The notes: a model not told the origin generated them from the letters alone. Counted from the first letter of the stretch, positions 1-5,117 are shown. The stretch is DNA of 5,294 nt from Chromatiales bacterium (GCA_027070385.1 JALXDW010000302.1:1-5294), one strand, 5' to 3'. Numbers and translations are program-made.

Positions 1-308
1 CCTTTTAACAAGGTATCTATGATAGCGAGTGAAATGCTGATATCGCGTACCAGGTTGAAACCCAGCAACATTACTGCATGGGTAATGGTATTCACCCGTG
101 TATTGGACGGGTTGTAAATATAACTGTTGGATATGCGAAGTATACGTGCTGTCAGATTAACATCTTTGAGTATTGCACCGGCAAGTTCAGTACTGGATGT
201 ATCATCGCGTGAGGTGATTGTGGTAATGGCAATCAGAGAGTATTTGAAAATGGGCAGTTCACGTTGACTTAAATGATGAACCCATTTTTCAAGTTTTGTT
301 TCGCTCAT
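1..308 (-). CDS. HDOD-domain signalling protein, tandem paralogue (3' end outside window)
   Basis: This is an open frame from an ATG at 308-306 that runs off the left edge; 102 full codons are visible. The translation begins MSETKLEKWVHHLSQ. It aligns without gaps to the first 102 residues of the neighbouring 479-residue HDOD-GAF protein with 12 substitutions by my count (about 88% identity), mostly conservative. The visible part is the N-terminal half of an HDOD domain (HD-related output domain, a non-enzymatic signalling module), including the conserved stretches SRDDTSS, LTARIL and HAVMLLGFNLVRDI. A Shine-Dalgarno-like AAGGGA lies about 10 bases before the ATG and overlaps the stop codon region of the upstream gene. 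The two genes are 14 bases apart, so they are probably co-transcribed. Whether this copy also carries a GAF domain cannot be seen. The family is clear; the cellular target is unknown. Confidence 0.9.
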   Translation of the reverse strand, partial: MSETKLEKWVHHLSQRELPIFKYSLIAITTITSRDDTSSTELAGAILKDVNLTARILRISNSYIYNPSNTRVNTITHAVMLLGFNLVRDISISLAIIDTLLK

Positions 309-322
309 GGTTTTTTAATCCC

Positions 323-1762
323 TTAATTCTTTCTAGTGAATTTTAGTGCGATACAGGCTTCTTGTGTAAAGTGCTGGAAACTGCAATAACCCTCATCATC
401 CAAAGGACGGCCACTGGGTTGCCGGTCCGCATAGAAGAAGCCAATGGTTTTATTTTCTATCGTAATGGGTGAGATAAAAAATGTTTTTACATTTAGAGTG
501 TTTTTCATATTTTTACCAACCAGAGCCTGATCATCGTCATTGTCTTTAATCCAGAAACTTTTATTTTCATTTAACATTTTTTGTATCAGGTTTGGCGTTT
601 GTAAATCAATGTTAAAGATAAAGGCGTTCTGGAATTCCAGACTTTTAATCCCCACAGCCATTTTTGCCCGGGCTTCTGTTCTGGTCGGGTTAATAAAAAC
701 AAGGGCTGCCCGATCCATACCGATACCCCGATAAATCCCCTCTAGTACCATTGTCAGAATAGTACTTAATGTAGGCTCTTTATTAATAATACTGGAAAGC
801 TCTCGCAAAATGGAAAGTTGCAGCATATGGTCAGGTATTAAATATTCATCCTGTTCTTCGAGTTCTAATGGTGCACTATTATCCTTGTAGGCTTTTTCTA
901 TGCCGGGAATATATTCAACAGCGTGACCGGCACCAAATTCCTGTGCAACTTTGACAGCAATATCGACATTGTTATGTACAAACAGGGTTGTTTCCTCAAG
1001 ATCTTTACCTAAATGTTTCGCTAGCACATTAAGTTCGTTTTCTGTTTCAGGTGTTTGCCATCCTAACTCAGCAGCGACAGCAAGTGCATTACCGATAGTG
1101 ATGTGTTTGCTGCGGATATCCGGTTTTATTCGATCATTAAGGGTATCGCGTAACAAGTCACTGAGTTGCCAGTCTCGGGTTAATTTACCGGAGAGTTCTT
1201 TAAATGTGAAACCGAGAATATCCGTTTGTATTTTTTCATAATTTTCATTAGTCGCAAGCAGACGACTATTGATGAGTTTTTCACTGGCCTGACTTTCGAT
1301 ACAAAAAAAGGTTAATTCCCCAATATTATGTAACAAAGCCGCGATAAAAACTTCTTCAGGCGATTCATCGTCATAGGCTTCGGCAATAGCCCGTGCCTGT
1401 ACAGCAGCGTGAAAAGTACGTGCCATTAATTTCATGATATGGGTTTGTTTGTTGCCCTTCAATAAAGTGTCGATAATGGATAATGAAATACTGATGTCGC
1501 GCACCAGATTAAACCCCAGCAACATCACGGCATGGGTTATGGTATTCACCCGGGTATTGGATGGGTTATAAATATAACTGTTTGATAAGCGCAAAATACG
1601 TGCGGTGAGATTAATGTCTTTTAATATGGCACCAGCAAGTTGATTGCTAGAGGTATCATCCCGAGAGGTGAGAGTGGTGATAGCAATCAGCGAATATTTG
1701 AAAATAGGCAGTTCACTTTGGCTTAAATGATTGACCCAGCGTTGTAGTTTTGTATCCGCCAT
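323..1762 (-). CDS. HDOD-GAF signal transduction protein
   Basis: This is a complete 479-residue protein with no signal peptide or membrane segment, so it is probably cytoplasmic. Residues about 12-210 form an HDOD domain: the N-terminal helices (ELPIFKYSLIAITT, LTARILRLSNSYIYNP, HAVMLLGFNLVRDI) are followed by the remnant HD-type motif ALLHNIGEL at 142-150, where the metal-binding His-Asp is His145-Asn146. That is expected of HDOD proteins, which generally lack HD phosphohydrolase activity. After a linker rich in acidic residues (about 285-310), residues about 315-475 resemble a GAF sensory domain (RELSSIINKEPTLSTIL, then FFISPITIENKTIGFFYADR near 428-447, then a final helix). GAF domains often bind small ligands or cyclic nucleotides, but no ligand can be inferred here. 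The ATG at 1762 is preceded by AGGG four bases away and by a run of seven G with GGAG about 12 bases away. It is the first gene of an apparent two-gene tandem unit. Confidence 0.92.
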   Translation of the reverse strand: MADTKLQRWVNHLSQSELPIFKYSLIAITTLTSRDDTSSNQLAGAILKDINLTARILRLSNSYIYNPSNTRVNTITHAVMLLGFNLVRDISISLSIIDTLLKGNKQTHIMKLMARTFHAAVQARAIAEAYDDESPEEVFIAALLHNIGELTFFCIESQASEKLINSRLLATNENYEKIQTDILGFTFKELSGKLTRDWQLSDLLRDTLNDRIKPDIRSKHITIGNALAVAAELGWQTPETENELNVLAKHLGKDLEETTLFVHNNVDIAVKVAQEFGAGHAVEYIPGIEKAYKDNSAPLELEEQDEYLIPDHMLQLSILRELSSIINKEPTLSTILTMVLEGIYRGIGMDRAALVFINPTRTEARAKMAVGIKSLEFQNAFIFNIDLQTPNLIQKMLNENKSFWIKDNDDDQALVGKNMKNTLNVKTFFISPITIENKTIGFFYADRQPSGRPLDDEGYCSFQHFTQEACIALKFTRKN

Positions 1763-1800
1763 TAAACCCTATTACTCCCCCCCAAAGCGTGTATGAAACT

Positions 1801-1816
1801 GGCATTGCGCGATGCC
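1801..1816. repeat. 16-base inverted repeat upstream of the HDOD-GAF gene
   Basis: GGCATTGCGCGATGCC has a 5-bp perfect stem (GGCAT/ATGCC) that can extend through a T-G wobble and a G-C pair. It lies 38-54 bases upstream of the HDOD-GAF start, in the 133-base gap after mutH. It could be an operator or a 5' leader hairpin. No uracil-type run follows it on either strand, so it does not look like an intrinsic terminator. No convincing promoter hexamer pair was found in this gap. A short stem like this can occur by chance. Confidence 0.3.
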
Positions 1817-1895
1817 TTATAAAGATATCGGCAAGTCGCAGAAAATATTAAGGCTTTCCAGCCAAATGACTGTTTTTTATGGGAAAGCGGGTGAT

Positions 1896-2579
1896 TTATC
1901 GGGGTAAGTAACGTTGCTCAATGATCGAACGGGTAAAATCGGGTCTGAGGTAAAACCCTAACGGAAGAGTTTGGCATAACTGCCCGTTTTCGTCGTAGGC
2001 CTGGGTCAGTGATCGGGCATTGGCGGCTTTGGGACGTACCTGTAAAACCTGGCCATGATGAGCGCTGAGTTGCTGTTGTTCGCCCATGCACAGTTTGTCC
2101 ATGATTTCTTCCCAGTCCTGTTGCAACTGGCGGGCTTGACGGGGATCCGGTTGCCACAAAATAGCATGGCCTATCTTGCGTTTACCATATTCAATCTTTT
2201 TACTGGCTTCATAAGGCAGCCATAAAACGCGCTGAAGTATTTTATTTACCCAGGCTTGTGACCAGCTTTGCTTTTTGAGAGCCATGAGCTGAATATGACA
2301 AACGTAGGTTGATTCTTGTGGCTGGCCGTTGGCATTCAGGGGCAGGGTTTTAAGTTCAATGCCCAGATTGGGGAAGTCCGGTTCTGCTTTTGAACCGGCA
2401 CTGGCACCGAGAAATTTTTCAACCTGTTGGCCGACCCAACCTTTGGCATGTATTGGAGAAAAGGGTAAATCTGTTTGAGTTTGTCTGGCCAGTTCAGCAA
2501 GAGTTAGCCCGGCAAGTTTGCGGCAATTCTCGAGCAGTTCTTCTACAGAAGCCGGTGCAGCTGTGTGTTTGCTTGCCAT
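1896..2579 (-). CDS. mutH: DNA mismatch repair endonuclease MutH
   Basis: This is a complete 227-residue protein, close to the 229 residues of E. coli MutH. In methyl-directed mismatch repair, MutH is activated by MutS and MutL and nicks the unmethylated strand at hemimethylated GATC sites. The catalytic residues known from E. coli (Glu56, Asp70, Glu77, Lys79) have counterparts at a constant offset of two: Glu54, Asp68, Glu75 and Lys77, within KGWVGQQVEKFLGASAGSK and DFPNLGIELKTLP. Other conserved blocks are RVLWLPYE, LQQDWEEIMDKL, LQVRPKAANARSLT and the C-terminal LPLGFYLRPDFT. The protein should therefore be active and implies a Dam methylase elsewhere in the genome. The ATG at 2579 has no strong Shine-Dalgarno sequence, but the N-terminus fits the family length. 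Sampled lines look richer in G+C than the HDOD gene (about 52% against 35% in one 60-base line of each), which is only a rough impression. The gene appears to be single rather than part of an operon. Confidence 0.97.
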   Translation of the reverse strand: MASKHTAAPASVEELLENCRKLAGLTLAELARQTQTDLPFSPIHAKGWVGQQVEKFLGASAGSKAEPDFPNLGIELKTLPLNANGQPQESTYVCHIQLMALKKQSWSQAWVNKILQRVLWLPYEASKKIEYGKRKIGHAILWQPDPRQARQLQQDWEEIMDKLCMGEQQQLSAHHGQVLQVRPKAANARSLTQAYDENGQLCQTLPLGFYLRPDFTRSIIEQRYLPR

Positions 2580-2655
2580 AGTGTGAGTTATATCTCAGTT
2601 TATTGTGTTTTAGTTCGGCTATTATGCGTTATCGTTGAGTATAAGGGTAGTGACT

Positions 2656-2709
2656 CGATGTTGTAGATGTTGATGTTGTAGATATTGATGTTGTAGATAT
2701 TGTAGATGT
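2656..2709. repeat. 15-base tandem repeat, about 3.6 copies
   Basis: The units are 2656-2670 CGATGTTGTAGATGT, 2671-2685 TGATGTTGTAGATAT, 2686-2700 an exact copy of the second, and 2701-2709 TGTAGATGT, which is a unit missing its first six bases (TGATGT). The array lies in the 170-base gap between the divergently transcribed mutH and the small membrane protein gene, 41 bases before the latter's start. Copies two and three are identical, which suggests recent slippage. It may act in regulation or be a neutral minisatellite. The period of 15 is also compatible with former coding sequence, but no open frame with a start was found here. Confidence 0.88.
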
Positions 2710-2722
2710 CGAGATATCGACA
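2707..2722. repeat. Inverted repeat adjoining the tandem array
   Basis: TGTCGAGATATCGACA is a perfect 6-bp stem (TGTCGA/TCGACA) with a four-base GATA centre. It directly abuts the end of the 15-base repeat array and lies 27 bases before the start of the small membrane protein gene. Its position suits an operator or a leader hairpin. Stems of six are expected several times by chance in a window of this size, so only the location makes it notable. Confidence 0.4.
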
Positions 2723-2749
2723 AGTCTAAATTATTTTATGGATAAATGA

Positions 2750-3013
2750 ATGGACACATTATTTTCTTTTTTCGATGGAACGCTCATTATTTTAGCGATT
2801 GTTTTATTTCTTGCCACGCTTGCGGTAATTTTCTTTTTACTGAGTCGGGAAGGGCATCAACGTCGGGTTGCGTTTATGGAACGGCGGCGGAATAAAGAGC
2901 AGTTAATCTTCCCCTTCTATGACAGTAACAAAGAGCTGGTGACCGAAGAACGACGTATGTTAGTCGATAGACGTAAAGCGCGCTCAATTCATGTGGGTAA
3001 TGTAACGGTTTAG
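2750..3013 (+). CDS. Small single-pass membrane protein of unknown function
   Basis: This is an 87-residue protein I do not recognise as a named family. Residues about 11-32 (TLIILAIVLFLATLAVIFFLL) form one hydrophobic transmembrane helix. The rest is short, strongly charged and basic, with an ERRR cluster at 44-47, a hydrophobic patch LIFPFYD at 52-58, and an EERRMLVDRRKAR stretch at 66-78. By the positive-inside rule the C-terminal tail should be cytoplasmic. The ATG at 2750 has GGA seven bases upstream (2740-2742). An ATG at 2746 is in another frame. The reading frame, helix and ribosome site together support a real gene. It is convergent with moaC, with 11 bases between stops, and divergent from mutH. 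There is no contextual clue to function; the paired-arginine tail could be a membrane-anchored interaction surface, but that is a guess. Confidence 0.75.
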   Translation: MDTLFSFFDGTLIILAIVLFLATLAVIFFLLSREGHQRRVAFMERRRNKEQLIFPFYDSNKELVTEERRMLVDRRKARSIHVGNVTV

Positions 3014-3024
3014 GCTGACAGCTT

Positions 3025-3501
3025 TTAAGAACGTTTCCAATGGCCAGACTTGCCCCCCTGTTTTTCGACCAGTCGAACGGACTCGATGGTCATTCCTTTG
3101 TCCACGGCTTTGCACATGTCATAAATCGTTAATAGTGTAATTTGGGCGGCTGTTAAGGCTTCCATTTCAACGCCCGTTTGTCCGCTACATGCAACGGTTG
3201 CCCGGCAATAGACACGCTGAGTTTCTGTTTCCGGTTCAAGAACAATACTGACTTTGCTGAGCATTAATGGATGGCATAATGGAATGAGATCCGGGGTTTT
3301 TTTGGCCGCCATAATGCCTGCAACACGGGCAATACCCAGTACATCCCCTTTTTTATGACCACCTTCGATAATCAGGGCAAGGGTTTCTTTTTGCATACTT
3401 ATCCAGCCTTCGGCAATGGCTTCACGTGAGGTGACGTTTTTATCGCCTACGTTCACCATATGAGCCTCACCGCTAGCCGTAAAATGTGTCAGTTTAGTCA
3501 T
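3025..3501 (-). CDS. moaC: Cyclic pyranopterin monophosphate synthase MoaC
   Basis: This is a complete 158-residue protein, against 161 in E. coli, with nearly gap-free family similarity. MoaC converts the MoaA product, 3',8-cyclo-7,8-dihydro-GTP, to cyclic pyranopterin monophosphate, the first stable intermediate of molybdenum cofactor synthesis, in the cytoplasm. Diagnostic segments are [72 protein letters not shown] and a KQGGKSG motif near the end. Residues matching the E. coli active site are present at the same numbers: Lys51, His77, Glu112, Glu114, Asp128, Lys131 and Lys147. The ATG at 3501 is preceded by AAGG about 12 bases upstream. The gene is divergent from moaD-moaE, so the moa genes here are split over two transcription units. 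moaA is not in the window. Confidence 0.97.
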   Translation of the reverse strand: MTKLTHFTASGEAHMVNVGDKNVTSREAIAEGWISMQKETLALIIEGGHKKGDVLGIARVAGIMAAKKTPDLIPLCHPLMLSKVSIVLEPETETQRVYCRATVACSGQTGVEMEALTAAQITLLTIYDMCKAVDKGMTIESVRLVEKQGGKSGHWKRS

Positions 3502-3615
3502 TATTTATCAATACCTTATAGAATAATTGCCAGAATAGCTGGCACACATGTTAGGATCCTATACTATATATAGTCTTTTTGAAACATGACTCCAAATAAC
3601 TAAACAGGATGCTTT
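3502..3615. promoter_or_regulatory. Divergent moaC/moaD promoter region with three palindromes
   Basis: This 114-base space must hold the signals for both moaC and moaD. It contains TGCCAGAATAGCTGGCA (3528-3544, 6-bp stem), the 10-base palindrome TAGGATCCTA (3552-3561) and the 12-base palindrome ACTATATATAGT (3563-3574). A possible moaC promoter on the minus strand is TTGGAG (3595-3590), a 17-base spacer and TATATA (3572-3567), which lies inside the third palindrome; its -35 is poor. On the plus strand, TATACT at 3560-3565 resembles a -10 box for moaD but has no good -35. moaD has a clear ribosome site, AGGA at 3606-3609, six bases before its ATG. No molybdenum cofactor riboswitch fold was recognised. 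Promoter assignments are tentative. Confidence 0.5.
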
Positions 3616-3849
3616 ATGGCGATTACGGTTAAATTCTTTGCACGTCTACGTGAAGAGTTGGGGATGGATGAAGTCCAACTTGATTTTGTAGCAGGTTTAA
3701 CAACACAGCAAGTTTGGCAAAACGCCACCCGTCAGGAGGTATTGCCTGCTAAAACATTGGTTGCCATTAATCAACAATATGCCAGCGAGCAGAGTCTGGT
3801 AAAAGACAACGATGAGGTTGCTTTTTTCCCACCGGTGACAGGGGGTTAA
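3616..3849 (+). CDS. moaD: Molybdopterin synthase small subunit, sulfur carrier MoaD
   Basis: This is a complete 77-residue ubiquitin-like protein (E. coli MoaD has 81). It opens with ITVKFFARLREELG, the first beta strand and following segment of the family, and continues with LVAINQQ and LVKDNDEVAFFPPVTGG. The terminal Gly76-Gly77 is the site that is adenylated and then converted to a thiocarboxylate, which donates sulfur to cyclic pyranopterin monophosphate inside the synthase formed with MoaE. The start at 3616 has AGGA at a six-base spacing. The stop codon is one base from the moaE start, so the two subunits are almost certainly made from one message. The adenylating enzyme (MoeB type) is not in this window. 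Confidence 0.95.
   Translation: MAITVKFFARLREELGMDEVQLDFVAGLTTQQVWQNATRQEVLPAKTLVAINQQYASEQSLVKDNDEVAFFPPVTGG
3841..3845 (+). promoter_or_regulatory. moaE ribosome binding site within the moaD Gly-Gly codons
   Basis: GGGGG at 3841-3845 lies five bases before the moaE ATG at 3851. These bases belong to the GGG GGT codons that encode the essential C-terminal di-glycine of MoaD. The same bases therefore appear to serve both the catalytic tail of one subunit and the translation start of its partner, an arrangement consistent with coupled translation of the two synthase subunits. Confidence 0.7.
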
Positions 3850-3850
3850 A

Positions 3851-4294
3851 ATGGCGGTGTACCTGAAAAACGGTTTATTCGATCCCTTCAAAGAAGTACA
3901 GCAGCATCAGCAGCAACTGGAGGCGAATATTGGCAAAGGACAATACGGTGCCAGTGCCGTTTTTATTGGTAGTATGCGTGACTTTAATGAAGCAAGGAAT
4001 GTATCAAGTATGACCCTGGAATACTATCCCGGTATGACCGAGTCTGCACTTGAAGTGATCTGTCAGGAAGCAAAAGAAAAATGGCCGGTTCTGGATACGC
4101 TTGTTGTGCATCGTGTGGGAGATATTCAACCCAATGATTCGATTGTTCTGGTGGCGGTGTGGTCTGCACATCGTGGGGCGGCCTATGACGCTAATCGCTA
4201 TATTATGGAAGCACTGAAATCACGCGCGCCTTTCTGGAAAAAAGAAACCACCGCAAGCGGTGGTCATTGGGTGGAAAAAAATACGCCAGCCTGA
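3851..4294 (+). CDS. moaE: Molybdopterin synthase catalytic subunit MoaE
   Basis: This is a complete 147-residue protein, about the usual length (150 in E. coli). MoaE binds cyclic pyranopterin monophosphate and, with thiocarboxylated MoaD, installs the dithiolene sulfurs to give molybdopterin in the cytoplasm. Family blocks are GASAVFIGSMRDFN (34-46, with Arg43), LEYYPGMTESAL (56-67), VVHRVGDIQPND (85-96), SAHRGAAYDANRYIME (105-120, with His107-Arg108) and LKSRAPFWKKE (122-132). Lys123 and Lys130 correspond to the active-site lysines 119 and 126 of E. coli. The usual LEHYPGM appears here as LEYYPGM, a His-to-Tyr change. The stop codon directly touches the stop codon of the convergent cytochrome gene. 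Codons 133-138 contain a hairpin that appears to be the terminator for that opposite gene. Confidence 0.97.
   Translation: MAVYLKNGLFDPFKEVQQHQQQLEANIGKGQYGASAVFIGSMRDFNEARNVSSMTLEYYPGMTESALEVICQEAKEKWPVLDTLVVHRVGDIQPNDSIVLVAVWSAHRGAAYDANRYIMEALKSRAPFWKKETTASGGHWVEKNTPA
4238..4264 (-). terminator. Intrinsic terminator of the cytochrome b gene, inside moaE
   Basis: Read on the minus strand, ACCACCGCTTGCGGTGGT (4264-4247) forms a perfect 8-bp, G+C-rich stem closing a two-base TT turn (a 7-bp stem with a four-base loop in practice). It is followed immediately by TTCTTTTTT, the uridine-rich run expected of a rho-independent terminator. It starts 30 bases past the stop of the minus-strand cytochrome gene. 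On the plus strand the bases after the stem are not T-rich, so it should act only for the minus strand. The sequence encodes the ETTASGG part of MoaE. Confidence 0.8.
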
Positions 4295-4966
4295 TCAGTG
4301 CGATATATCCTTTTGCTCATCTTGCTCTTTATACCCCGTTAACATTGCTTTAACCAGGTTCTGCTTATGTTTTTTACTGGACAACAGCACCCCTCCAATA
4401 TGCAATGCAATAAGCAGTAAGGTAAAATTGGCCAAGAACTCGTGAATTTCTTCCCAAATTTCTTCCCAAAAATCGTCAGTTCCTTTGCTTTGGTGTTCGT
4501 TATCGTCTTCAGAGTCTGAAACCGCTATAAATTGTCCCTGGGTTTGTTGCAAATGAACCGTAGCGGTATTGGCTGCCAGTGGCCCATGCCCTTCAAGTCC
4601 ATATACTTTTAAACCACTGTAGCCCGTTGCAAGCAGGCTCAGTAACAGCGCAATGACCATCCAGCCACCGGCAGGATTATGGCCGATAAAATTTCTTTCT
4701 TGCTCCTCATGCTTGAAAGAAAACAAATCTTTAATATAAGCAATAGCCGTAGCCGGGGGGTAAATAAACTGGCTAAAGCGTGCATAGCGTGTCCCGATAA
4801 AGCCCCATACAATCCGTACCGCAACCAATCCGAGAATATAATAGCCGGAATAAACATGCAGCAAGCTGTCTTCATCGCCACTGAGGTAGGCGATGGTAAA
4901 CGCCAAAACCAATGTCCAATGGAAAAAGCGTACCAGAGGATCCCACACATAGATTTTGTTTTTCAT
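4295..4966 (-). CDS. Cytochrome b561-family membrane protein
   Basis: This is a 223-residue di-haem cytochrome b of the bacterial type that resembles NiFe-hydrogenase cytochrome b subunits. It opens with VWDPLVRFFHW, the family signature. About four transmembrane helices are visible near 15-30, 39-57, 100-117 and 177-196. Likely haem-ligand histidines are His16 (FFHW), His37 (LLHVYSGY), His175 (EEIHEF) and His189 (ALHIGGV). GHNPAGGWMV at 95-104 is another family landmark. Between helices three and four lies a long polar, acid-rich segment (about 146-174, with SDSEDDNEH and EEIWEEIHE). It should pass electrons between the quinone pool or a soluble donor and a partner, but no partner gene is adjacent. 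I prefer the ATG at 4966, which has GAGAG/GAAAG upstream and fits the family N-terminus; an ATG seven codons earlier (4987) lacks a ribosome site. Confidence 0.9.
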   Translation of the reverse strand: MKNKIYVWDPLVRFFHWTLVLAFTIAYLSGDEDSLLHVYSGYYILGLVAVRIVWGFIGTRYARFSQFIYPPATAIAYIKDLFSFKHEEQERNFIGHNPAGGWMVIALLLSLLATGYSGLKVYGLEGHGPLAANTATVHLQQTQGQFIAVSDSEDDNEHQSKGTDDFWEEIWEEIHEFLANFTLLLIALHIGGVLLSSKKHKQNLVKAMLTGYKEQDEQKDISH

Positions 4967-5117
4967 TATCTTTCTCTCTTTTAACATGACTTATTGTTAT
5001 GATGGCTGTATTTATACCGATAGTCATCGGACAAAAGGGCTATGCTGTTTTTTTTTCAGGCATATGTCCCATTACATAACCATTTGATTTATCAGCTAAA
5101 ATACAAAGACAGCCAGA
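4967..5117. promoter_or_regulatory. Divergent intergenic region with a 14-base inverted repeat
   Basis: The region separates the minus-strand cytochrome gene from the plus-strand gene at 5118. CCGATAGTCATCGG (5017-5030) is an inverted repeat with 5-bp arms and a four-base centre. On the minus strand TATAAA (5016-5011) directly follows it and could be a -10 box for the cytochrome gene, with the repeat lying in the spacer. No acceptable -35 hexamer is found at standard spacing. A run of nine T occurs at 5048-5056. For the plus-strand gene no convincing promoter was seen; TAAAAT at 5097-5102 is a possible -10. All assignments are weak. Confidence 0.35.

Noticed and set aside
540..1241. Plus-strand open frames of 64 and 96 codons inside the HDOD-GAF gene
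   Set aside because: They lie wholly opposite a strongly supported 479-codon gene, have no ribosome sites of note, and their translations show no recognisable domain.
1918..2157. Minus-strand 79-codon frame within mutH
   Set aside because: It is a shifted frame of mutH, whose own frame carries all catalytic residues.
2378..2398. Inverted repeat CCGGTTC / GAACCGG with a seven-base loop inside mutH
   Set aside because: A 7-bp stem with a loop of that size is expected a few times by chance in a window this long, and it lies in codons constrained by the active site. No T-run follows it.
2656..2722. CRISPR array
   Set aside because: The 15-base units are contiguous with no spacers and are too short, so this is a simple tandem repeat.
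3539..3555. Possible sigma-54 promoter CTGGCAC...TTAGG upstream of moaD
   Set aside because: The -24 half (TGGCAC) is good, but the -12 half reads TTAGG where TTGC is needed, so the essential GC is missing.
4247..4264. The moaE hairpin as a terminator for moaE itself
   Set aside because: On the plus strand it lies before the moaE stop and is not followed by a T-run; the T-run is on the minus strand only.
4639..4984. Open frames on both strands (103 and 101 codons) overlapping the cytochrome b gene
   Set aside because: They are alternative frames across a gene with clear family signatures, helices and haem ligands; neither shows a coherent domain.
4967..4987. Upstream ATG (4987) as the cytochrome b start, giving 230 residues
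   Set aside because: It has no ribosome binding site, whereas the ATG at 4966 has a purine-rich GAGAG/GAAAG element and gives the usual short N-terminus before VWDP.
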